This document shows, one piece after another, positions 1 to 5,849 of a stretch of 64,000 nt of DNA (its first letter is position 1; each line of letters starts with the position of its first letter). A program made the position numbers and the translations under genes. The DNA is from Pseudomonas hefeiensis (lineage in GTDB: Bacteria > Pseudomonadota > Gammaproteobacteria > Pseudomonadales > Pseudomonadaceae): positions 3,100,001 through 3,164,000 of the forward strand of contig NZ_CP117449.1 in the NCBI RefSeq assembly GCF_030687835.1. The letters run 5' to 3'. The notes beneath the pieces are model-generated. The model was given only the letters and a program-made list of their open reading frames with translations, searched no databases and was not told the DNA's origin.

Positions 1-49
1 GCTGTTCGGTGTAGAACATGAACTGCCGGGGAAAGTGTACGACGGCCAT
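1..49 (-). CDS. Start of a further gene in the RiPP operon (cut by window edge)
   Basis: An open frame starts with ATG at 49 and runs off the left edge, giving MAVVHFPRQFMFYTEQ. The ATG lies three bases past the stop of the HExxH gene. It has an AAGGA sequence seven bases upstream, so a coupled next gene in the same operon is likely. Sixteen residues are too few to name a family. Transport, leader removal or another modification are all possible by position alone. Confidence 0.55.
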   Translation of the reverse strand, partial: MAVVHFPRQFMFYTEQ

Positions 50-52
50 AGG

Positions 53-823
53 TCATCCTTGAGCGGTGTCAGTTGTCAGGTCGCTGGAAAACGCATCCAG
101 CCTGGAGGTGATCAGTTTTCCGATTTCGGAAAGTTCGGTCGAAGCCTGGAGAGTAGCCAGACTCTTGAGGAAGTACTGATGCAAGTAGTCGAGTCGTTCG
201 GGACGAGCTCGCACGGAACCGCTGGCCAGCAACCGCCTGTGGTAGTTCATGGCGCTGACCGCAAACAGGCAAGCCAGCAAGACTCCCCTAGGATTCTTGC
301 CTCCGGTTCCTGACGGCAGTATGTAGTCGTTCGAACTGTCCTTAAGTTGGAAGTCGTAAATTTCAGCCATCAAACTGGACCAGATATGGGACAGTTCATG
401 CACCAGTAACTCTTCAAGGTCCGTCATGCTGGAAAACGCGGCTTCGCCCAGAAACATTTGTTGCGGCAGCACAGGATTGGTCAGGCTGATTTGTTGGGTA
501 AGCAACTTATATATATTAACCGGCAGGTCTAATAATTTGGTCCATTCCGGCAGCAAGGCTTTTAGGTTGCTCTTCGCTTCGGCCAACATGATCTGCTCGG
601 CGTTACCGAGTGCTTGATGGGGTGGAAACGCGGGCGCACCTTCGATGTGCCGATTATACAGGGTGGTGGCAAAGGCTGGTTGTAAATAGGTGGTTAAAGG
701 TAACTCGCCTCCCTCGATATTTTTACGTGCAATGGCGACGAGCGTTAAAAGTTTTGTGCTATTGAACACGGGGTGCACAAAGGGCAAACCATTTATTTCA
801 CACAGTATCTCTGATGGTGACAT
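53..823 (-). CDS. HExxH-motif protein, candidate alpha-ketoglutarate-dependent peptide beta-hydroxylase
   Basis: A 256-residue protein without signal peptide or membrane segment. Residues 142-146 read HELSH, an HExxH metal-binding motif (H142, E143, H146). About 35 residues later comes a helix-like stretch PRGVLLACLFAVSAMNYHRR (from residue 178), whose pattern (R-G-V-L, small and hydrophobic residues, then Y/H) is what I recall for the HExxH putative peptide modification family. Members of that family have been shown to be alpha-ketoglutarate-dependent beta-hydroxylases of RiPP precursors rather than proteases. The start overlaps the TfuA stop by 26 bp, and precursor, YcaO and TfuA genes lie directly upstream. 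Inference: it hydroxylates a side chain of the 57-residue peptide. A minor alternative is a metalloprotease acting on the leader. Family assignment is moderately secure; substrate and residue are unknown. Confidence 0.7.
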   Translation of the reverse strand: MSPSEILCEINGLPFVHPVFNSTKLLTLVAIARKNIEGGELPLTTYLQPAFATTLYNRHIEGAPAFPPHQALGNAEQIMLAEAKSNLKALLPEWTKLLDLPVNIYKLLTQQISLTNPVLPQQMFLGEAAFSSMTDLEELLVHELSHIWSSLMAEIYDFQLKDSSNDYILPSGTGGKNPRGVLLACLFAVSAMNYHRRLLASGSVRARPERLDYLHQYFLKSLATLQASTELSEIGKLITSRLDAFSSDLTTDTAQG

Positions 824-1499
824 TCTGTTTCACCGTCCTCGTCCATGGTTGCAGTTTGAGAAAATCGATCAAGTCCAGGCTCTTTATTCTGTAGGCAGAA
901 AAGTTGGTCAGGGCGCTGTCTATTTGTTTCGCCGCGACAGGGAGTGCCAGCAAGGCTTCTTTCAAACAATTTAGTGTTCGATGTCCGTACCACATGTTTT
1001 TCAGGTAGTGAAGTATGTGCTGTTCTTGTGCTGGCGTAATGATCTGTTCAGTCGTCCACTGTCCTAAAAACCGCCTGATATGAATAAGTGGTTCGCTGAG
1101 TGAAAGAAAGGGCTCTTGTGCTTGATGTATCAGGGTCACTTCGTCGTCGGACATGTCCGGATCGCTGGCGAATTGTCGATACACTTCACCAAAGCCTGTC
1201 ATTCCCAGCGTATCCATTTCACAGGCGCGAATGGCACCCATGGATGACAATCCCCAAATGCGCCAACCCGCGCCCAAGGCGTCGAGTATCTCGGCATGGC
1301 CGACGGCAGGGTGAGCATGGAACACGCCATCGACAATGGCGAGGTTCGAAGGGGGCGATTGCGCCACCAAGTGTTCGATATCGCCGCGCTTGACGGGCGG
1401 GCGTAACACCAGGCCACCACCGCACAGTAATTGGCTGTCTATTCCTTGCAGGGAGGGGCCCGCAAACAGCGTGCATGCCTCAAGCGCTTTGTCTGACAT
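798..1499 (-). CDS. TfuA domain protein, YcaO partner
   Basis: A 233-residue protein with the TfuA core. Residues 56-79 contain VDGVFHAHPAVGHAEILDAL, followed at 83-101 by WGLSSMGAIRACEMDTLGM, the conserved SMGA-R-E-GM block. The second half is less conserved and helical. TfuA proteins act with YcaO enzymes. In characterised pairs (archaeal McrA thioamidation, thioamide peptides) TfuA is thought to recruit or deliver the sulfur donor so that YcaO makes a backbone thioamide; the founding member belongs to trifolitoxin biosynthesis. Its start overlaps the ycaO stop by 20 bp and its end overlaps the HExxH gene by 26 bp, indicating coupled translation. Family call is strong; thioamidation as the outcome is inference. 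Confidence 0.87.
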   Translation of the reverse strand: MSDKALEACTLFAGPSLQGIDSQLLCGGGLVLRPPVKRGDIEHLVAQSPPSNLAIVDGVFHAHPAVGHAEILDALGAGWRIWGLSSMGAIRACEMDTLGMTGFGEVYRQFASDPDMSDDEVTLIHQAQEPFLSLSEPLIHIRRFLGQWTTEQIITPAQEQHILHYLKNMWYGHRTLNCLKEALLALPVAAKQIDSALTNFSAYRIKSLDLIDFLKLQPWTRTVKQNVTIRDTV

Positions 1500-2697
1500 A
1501 CGTAAGTAACCTCGGACCGACCCTTTTCAAACCGGGCTCAAAGGCTTCAAGCCCCGGAATAATGATTCTGACCACAGCGATGTCGTCCGTCGCTTTACTG
1601 AGCACAACCCTTAGCACGGTACTGAGCCCGATACTTTGCAACCGCTCAATGAGCAACTCCCAGGCCGATTCGATCGTGGGGATCGCGGCTTCCTGGCAGT
1701 CGATGGAGGAGTAATCGATCATCTGGTCCCGGGAAGTGGCCACGGTACGCAAGCGTGAGATGGCCTGAAGTTCGACCGAACGGCCCTTCTTCTCGAAGTA
1801 TTTGACGCGCTGGATGATGTCGTCCCGGCCCCCGTGGATGTGGCTTAAACGGCTTTGGGCCGCCTCACAGATGGCCCGGATCAAGGCGATTTCCTTGATG
1901 GGATGTAACCCGGAACCGGTAGCCACAGAGATGGGCGCCTGGGAAGATTCTTCCATGATAAAAGCCTGAAAGTAGGCCAGGCCAAAACAGTTTTCGGTGT
2001 AACGAACCGACAGGCTCAATCCCGCGGCAATGATTTTATTGATCAGGGAGTCGGTTTCTGCGCTGTAGCAGTCCAGATTGACGAGGCAGGAGCGGTCATG
2101 CAGGTGATTAAAGGCTTGAACATCGCGCTCCATGAGTTCGCAAACAGCGTGTACTGAGGCTTCCACCAAGTCATTGCCTGAAGCCAAGCCACTAGAGCTT
2201 TCCCCGAAGAGTTGTTGTCCGGGGTTTTCAGGGTAGGGAATGAAGACCAGTTCGGCGGGTGCAAGCACCTTTCGCTTGCGCAATATATCTTCAACTTCGA
2301 TGGCCGTGATGAGCGAATCAACATCGGCAGAGAAACCATACAACATGCAAAATTGATTGAACGCTATTCGTCCTTCATGGCTTTCAATGAGTTGCCTCGG
2401 CGTTGTCCTTAACAGATTCAGTTGCGCCGTGTTGTATTGCGCAAGGCTGAACTCGATGGCTTCCATGTACGCGCCTATCTTGGCTTCTGCTGATCTGAGG
2501 CCTTTGCCAGCATTTACACACAGCGATCCCTTCAATGCATCGGGACGTATACTAGCAAATACTGGAATTCCAATGCGGTCCAGCCAGGTTGTGTCGGTTA
2601 CTCGGGTAATGCCCAAGCGTGGGGCTATATCGTTGACGATGATTTTTAATGTTTCTTCGGCGCTGCGGCGACGGAGGCTTGAACTAAGCCTTTGCAT
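1480..2697 (-). CDS. YcaO-family cyclodehydratase / thioamidation enzyme
   Basis: YcaO enzymes activate a peptide backbone amide with ATP to give azolines or, with TfuA, thioamides. Visible ATP-site blocks: SAEAKIGAYMEAIEF (about residues 69-83), SGLASGNDLVEASVHAVCEL with MERD following (about 169-192) and ICEAAQSRLSHIHGGRDD near residue 280. The C-terminus (YVRQSA) lacks the PxPxP tail of azoline-forming YcaOs. I chose the ATG at 2697 (405 aa), because AAAGGTGG sits six bases upstream; a TTG at 2733 would add 12 residues without a good ribosome site. No partner of the E1/Ocin-ThiF type is visible. A stem-loop separates it from the precursor gene upstream, so its expression probably depends on read-through. 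Confidence 0.93.
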   Translation of the reverse strand: MQRLSSSLRRRSAEETLKIIVNDIAPRLGITRVTDTTWLDRIGIPVFASIRPDALKGSLCVNAGKGLRSAEAKIGAYMEAIEFSLAQYNTAQLNLLRTTPRQLIESHEGRIAFNQFCMLYGFSADVDSLITAIEVEDILRKRKVLAPAELVFIPYPENPGQQLFGESSSGLASGNDLVEASVHAVCELMERDVQAFNHLHDRSCLVNLDCYSAETDSLINKIIAAGLSLSVRYTENCFGLAYFQAFIMEESSQAPISVATGSGLHPIKEIALIRAICEAAQSRLSHIHGGRDDIIQRVKYFEKKGRSVELQAISRLRTVATSRDQMIDYSSIDCQEAAIPTIESAWELLIERLQSIGLSTVLRVVLSKATDDIAVVRIIIPGLEAFEPGLKRVGPRLLTYVRQSA

Positions 2698-2749
2698 AAT
2701 TGGCCACCTTTGACTGATGAAAGGTATAAGCAAGCATTATGTTCGACAT

Positions 2750-2785
2750 AAAAAGCGGGAGAGAATTACTTCCCTCCCGCTTTTT
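2750..2785 (-). terminator. Rho-independent terminator/attenuator between precursor and ycaO
   Basis: A perfect 12-bp inverted repeat, AAAAAGCGGGAG (2750-2761) and CTCCCGCTTTTT (2774-2785), with a 12-nt loop. Read on the minus strand it gives a GC stem ending in a U run. The stem begins at the last base of the precursor stop codon and ends about 50 bp before the ycaO start. Such hairpins commonly keep the precursor transcript in excess over modification-enzyme transcripts in RiPP operons. Confidence 0.85.
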
Positions 2786-2958
2786 CAGGCTGCGTTTTTA
2801 ACGTCTTCAGCCAGAGCCAGCGTCAATACGTTATTCGACTGATGTGCCACAAAACCGGCATGCATCAGACTTTCATCATTCAGAATGGCGGAAAACTTAT
2901 CCGCGGTTTCTGCGTCCAGTTCAAGCTCGAAAGCTGCATCATTAACTAGAGAGTCCAT
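2785..2958 (-). CDS. Putative RiPP precursor peptide (57 aa)
   Basis: Starts at ATG 2958 with AGGAT nine bases upstream and ends with TGA at 2785. The N-terminal part is acidic and helix-prone (FELELDAETADKFSAILND, residues 10-28), as expected of a leader. The C-terminal part (from about residue 31, LMHAGFVAHQSNNVLTLALA) is rich in small and hydrophobic residues with two His and two Asn. There are no Cys and few Ser/Thr, so heterocycles are unlikely to dominate. Backbone thioamides (YcaO plus TfuA) and hydroxylated His, Asn or Asp (HExxH enzyme) are the plausible modifications. It is the first gene of the operon and is followed by a terminator hairpin. The leader/core boundary is a guess; there is no GG site, and no protease is visible in the window. 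Confidence 0.75.
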   Translation of the reverse strand: MDSLVNDAAFELELDAETADKFSAILNDESLMHAGFVAHQSNNVLTLALAEDVKNAA

Positions 2959-2997
2959 TTTATTTATCCTGTCCGTAGCATTGCGTTTGAGTAAATT

Positions 2998-3009
2998 TGT
3001 TGCGCAACA
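2998..3009. promoter_or_regulatory. Perfect 12-bp palindrome TGTTGCGCAACA
   Basis: Lies 40 bp upstream of the precursor start, where a repressor operator would overlap a promoter or transcript start. The half site TGTTGC also occurs once more about 60 bp further upstream (AATGTTGCGAC near 3063). No regulator is identified in the window, so operator function is only inferred. Confidence 0.35.
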
Positions 3010-3163
3010 CCTATGAGGTTTACAGGTGATGGAGAGAGTGCCAAGTAAATACTAGTTTCAAAATGTTGCGACTTTATATTCTCGCGACGTGCTGACGAGT
3101 TGCTTGAAGTATTAGCCGCAGTGTTTGTGGGAATAGACTTACAGATTCTTGGGAAAAATCGCC

Positions 3164-3185
3164 TTCTTAGGATTAATCCTAAGAA
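3164..3185. promoter_or_regulatory. Perfect 22-bp palindrome, candidate operator of the RiPP operon
   Basis: TTCTTAGGATT (3164-3174) is followed directly by its exact reverse complement (3175-3185). A gap-free 22-bp palindrome in AT-rich non-coding DNA, about 205 bp upstream of the precursor gene, is unlikely by chance. Its inverted-heptamer look (TTCTTAG...CTAAGAA) resembles sites of NarL/LuxR-type response regulators. It lacks a U tail, so it is not a terminator. Confidence 0.5.
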
Positions 3186-3550
3186 ATTTCCGTGAGTAAT
3201 TGCTGAGAATTTTTATGTTCTTGATGCACTGTTTCAGTCAAGACTAGCTATGTAGCGCTGGTTGAACTGATTTAGAAAAATCTGAGTAAAAATTTTAACA
3301 ATGGTAGTTCCTTCGGACACTATGAAACGGTATGCAGTCATGAAAGCTCCCGCAAAATTTTCTGAAGGAACGCGACACTGGAAATGATCAGTTCAGGCCG
3401 AAATGGCAAAGCGTATGAACCAATAAAGGCGTTTTTGCGCTACCTTTTGGGAGCCTGGTTTCCCCGCAATTGGGTCGAGCTGCGTTCGGACGAAGCAGTC
3501 GTAAAACCGGCAAATGCATTCTAACTGACATACCGCGGATACAGGTTTTA

Positions 3551-3592
3551 GGACCGCTTCGCGGTCCAGCGGGAGCAAGCTCCCTCGCCACA
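3551..3592. repeat. REP element (GTGGCGAGGGAGCTTGCTCCC type)
   Basis: Contains GGACCGCTTCGCGGTCC and GGGAGCAAGCTCCC followed by CTCGCCACA: two nested short palindromes. This is the standard Pseudomonas intergenic REP form. It lies between the RiPP upstream region and the DGC gene and explains the short overlapping minus-strand ORFs there. Confidence 0.8.
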
Positions 3593-3628
3593 GGTTTTGG
3601 TGTTCGACACTAGGACCTGTTCGCCTTC

Positions 3629-4015
3629 TCAAGCCGTCTCGGTGGCTTCGATCATCTGGCTTTCAATTAGCCGCTTGATCTCCTCAAACAACTCGTCACT
3701 CTGCTCCTCGGTGCAATCCTCGCCGTTGCGTTTGCGCAAACCGTGGTGGCTGACGATCAGATGCACATCGGCGTGTAGGTCGTGCTGGTTCAGGCAGCTT
3801 TCAACGCATTGCAGCGGGCAGCCGTCCAGCGCCAGGATTCTCCGTCCCGAGCGCGCTTTATTGACCAGCGCAGCCACATGCCCGCCGACCCCGACGATGC
3901 AGGACATTTCGGCCAGGCCGCTGCGATCCAGGCGCAGGGCCAGGGTATTGGCCAGCTGCGCGACATTCGAGCAACCGGAGCAGGAGTAGACCAAGGGAAG
4001 GCTTGAATCGGACAT
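3629..4015 (-). CDS. DGC-domain putative zinc-binding protein
   Basis: A 128-residue soluble protein with Cys pairs at the N-terminus (YSCSGCSNVAQLAN) and the name-giving motif in the middle (LALDGCPLQCVESCLNQ). This matches the DGC family, proposed to bind zinc; its biochemical role is not established. The C-terminal 25 residues are acidic and helical. It has its own perfect ANR/DNR box 55 bp upstream of the start, and dnr lies just beyond, so it belongs to the anaerobic/NO response. Inference: metal or redox handling during nitrate respiration. Confidence 0.8.
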   Translation of the reverse strand: MSDSSLPLVYSCSGCSNVAQLANTLALRLDRSGLAEMSCIVGVGGHVAALVNKARSGRRILALDGCPLQCVESCLNQHDLHADVHLIVSHHGLRKRNGEDCTEEQSDELFEEIKRLIESQMIEATETA

Positions 4016-4069
4016 GAGGGTTCTCCTCTGATAGACACTGCCAGTGTGCGAGGCCGGCTGTAGTACGCC

Positions 4070-4083
4070 TTGATCATGATCAA
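4070..4083. promoter_or_regulatory. ANR/DNR (FNR-type) box upstream of DGC gene
   Basis: TTGATCATGATCAA matches the TTGAT-N4-ATCAA consensus perfectly. Centred about 61 bp before the DGC start codon, it suits class II activation with a start site near 4035. Confidence 0.85.
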
Positions 4084-4100
4084 ATCCGAGACCGGCTCGG

Positions 4101-4778
4101 CTACTGTTGGTAAGCAGTAAGCTCTTCCTCAGCTAGGATCCGAATGTTGCGCCGCTCCATGGCAATCAGGCCACCGTCTACCAGGCGATGGAGAATGCGC
4201 GAGAAAGTCTCCGGCTGGATTCCCAACTTGGAGGCCACCAGGCGTTTGGAAACTTGCAGCACTACCTGACCGTCGCGCGGGTCGCGCTCCTGAAGCAGGA
4301 AATTGATGACCCGCCGGCTGGCGCTGGCCAGGGTCAGATTGTCGATGTCCTTGAGGCGCTGGTGCAAATGGATACTCATGCTCGCCAGGATCGCCAGGCA
4401 GACCTTCGGCTGGTCCTCCAGGGCCTTGCGGTAGTGCGTGCCTTCGATACTCACCAGCGCACTGTCCTTGAGCGCCGACGCACTGACCGGGTAGCACCGG
4501 GCCTGGCTGAACAGCAGTGCCTCGGCGAAGGTCTGCCCCGGCTGGATGATTTCCACCAGGTTCTCCTGGCCTTCACCGGTGACCCGGAACAGTTTGATCT
4601 GACCGCTGACCAGCAGGAAAAACCGCTTGGCCGGGTCGCCCTGGTGCATGAGCGTGCTGTTGCACTCAAGGCGTTTGAGCACGGCCAGGTTGCACACGTC
4701 TTCAAAAACCCGTTCCGGCAACTGGCTGAACAAGTGATGACGACGCAACAGTAAAACGATGGAAGGATGAGTCAGCAT
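4101..4778 (-). CDS. dnr: Crp/Fnr-family regulator, Dnr type
   Basis: A 225-residue regulator. An N-terminal cyclic-nucleotide-binding-like sensor domain includes QGDPAKRFFLLVSGQIKLFR and GQTFAEALLF. It is followed by the long dimer helix and a C-terminal HTH with IQPETFSRILHRLVDGGLI; the recognition helix residues E-x-x-S-R are as in ANR/DNR/FNR. No N-terminal four-Cys [4Fe-4S] motif, so it is the haem/NO-responsive Dnr type rather than ANR. I chose ATG 4778 because GGAGGT lies five bases upstream; an earlier ATG at 4814 lacks this. In denitrifying pseudomonads Dnr activates nir, nor, nos and nar promoters through TTGAT-N4-ATCAA boxes, four of which occur in this window. Confidence 0.88.
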   Translation of the reverse strand: MLTHPSIVLLLRRHHLFSQLPERVFEDVCNLAVLKRLECNSTLMHQGDPAKRFFLLVSGQIKLFRVTGEGQENLVEIIQPGQTFAEALLFSQARCYPVSASALKDSALVSIEGTHYRKALEDQPKVCLAILASMSIHLHQRLKDIDNLTLASASRRVINFLLQERDPRDGQVVLQVSKRLVASKLGIQPETFSRILHRLVDGGLIAMERRNIRILAEEELTAYQQ

Positions 4779-4880
4779 GGCGTACCTCCGCGTGCCGTCA
4801 TGGTAGAACCCCACGCGCTCCCGGCCTATGCCTCGGCAGGCTTACCTCGGAAGAGGGATGGGCTTGCCGCTCAATACACA

Positions 4881-5188
4881 AACCCTGTGGGAGCAAAGCT
4901 TGCTCGCGATAGCGGAGAGTCAGCTTGCAGGGGTGTTGAATGTGCTGCCGTCATCGCGAGCAAGCTTGCTCCCACAGTTTTTCGAGTCATGCGCAGGCGC
5001 TGTATTCGCCTGAAACACCCTGTGGGAGCAAAGCTTGCTCGCGATAGCGGAGGGTCAGCTTGCAGGGGTGTTGAATGTGCTGCCGTCATCGCGAGCAAGC
5101 TTTGCTCCCACAGTTTTTTCCGAGTCATGCGCAGGCGTTGTATCTGCCTGGAACACCCTGTGGGAGCAAGCTTTGCTCCCACAGAAGG
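4881..5188. repeat. Tandem REPIN array between dnr and narL
   Basis: Two near-identical tandem units begin at 4883 and 5018 (period about 135 bp), followed by a short third piece at 5156-5185. Each unit starts CTGTGGGAGCAAAGCTTGCTC, passes GGGTGTTGAATGTGCTGCC and ends with the inverted copy GCGAGCAAGCTTGCTCCCACAG. The final piece is a bare hairpin, TGTGGGAGCAAG facing CTTTGCTCCCACA, which may double as a transcript end. The 4779-4880 stretch shows only dnr upstream DNA. Confidence 0.85.
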
Positions 5189-5201
5189 TGTGGTTTGCCG
5201 G

Positions 5202-5849
5202 CTAGCCGGCGCCGCGCAGATGCTCCATGGCCCATACGGCCGCTTCGACCCGTGAGCGCAAACCCAGTTTGTGCAGCAGGTTCTTCACATGAACCTTGAC
5301 CGTGCCTTCGGTGATGCCCAGTTTGTGGCCGATGACTTTGTTGCTGCAGCCGCCGGCGATGGTCTTGAGCACCTGGCGTTCGCGTTCGGTCAGTTCCACG
5401 TCGGCCTGACGGGGAGGGGAGCGCAGAGCCTGGGCCATGACGCGGGTCAGGCCGGGGCTGATCACCAGCGCGCCGTTAAGGGCATCGCGGATGTACTGCA
5501 CCAGCAGCTCCGGTTCCATGTCCTTGAGCAGATAACCGTTGGCATCCAGGCGCAGGGCATCGCGGATGTCGTCCTCGGCGTCGGATACGGTGAACAGCAA
5601 TACCTTGCCGGTGTAATGCATGGCCCGCAGCCGGCGCAGGGTTTCGATGCCGTTCATTTGCGGCATGTTGTTGTCCAGCAGCACCAGGTCAGGTTTGAGC
5701 GGTTCGATCAGTGTCAGGGCTTCTTCGCCGTGGCTGGCTTCGCCGACGATGTGCAAGTCGTCTTCGAGTTCGAGCATCTGGCGGATCCCTCGACGCATCA
5801 TGGGATGGTCGTCGACCAGCAGGAGGGTGTGACGCAGGGGGGCGTTCAT
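5202..5849 (-). CDS. narL: Nitrate/nitrite response regulator NarL
   Basis: A 215-residue LuxR/FixJ-type response regulator. The receiver domain has the acidic pair DD at 13-14, phospho-acceptor D59 in LVLLDNNMPQMNG and the KD (Lys) switch in GYLLKDMEPE. The C-terminal HTH has LTERERQVLKTIAGG and EGTVKVHVKNLLHKLGLRSR. It overlaps narX by 4 bp (ATGA) and is translated after it. NarL~P binds TACYYMT heptamers; an inverted 7-2-7 pair is present in the narK1 promoter across the intergenic region. Confidence 0.95.
   Translation of the reverse strand: MNAPLRHTLLLVDDHPMMRRGIRQMLELEDDLHIVGEASHGEEALTLIEPLKPDLVLLDNNMPQMNGIETLRRLRAMHYTGKVLLFTVSDAEDDIRDALRLDANGYLLKDMEPELLVQYIRDALNGALVISPGLTRVMAQALRSPPRQADVELTERERQVLKTIAGGCSNKVIGHKLGITEGTVKVHVKNLLHKLGLRSRVEAAVWAMEHLRGAG

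Larger units (their letters stand above)
2959..3628. other. Gene-free AT-rich region upstream of the RiPP operon
   Basis: About 590 bp before the REP element carry no convincing gene. The stretch 2959-3370 is clearly more AT-rich than the rest of the window and holds the two palindromes listed separately. It also holds a GTTCCTTC (3307-3314) and GAAGGAAC (3363-3370) inverted pair some 50 bp apart. The promoter of the precursor gene must lie here, but I could not place a confident -35/-10. A 28-codon plus-strand ORF from 3301 has no ribosome site worth trusting. Confidence 0.5.

Noticed and set aside
3301..3387. Plus-strand ORF of 28 codons in the AT-rich region
   Set aside because: No ribosome site and no recognisable sequence; likely chance.
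3388..3632. Overlapping minus-strand ORFs of 67-79 codons
   Set aside because: They run through a REP element, lack ribosome sites and have no family-like sequence.
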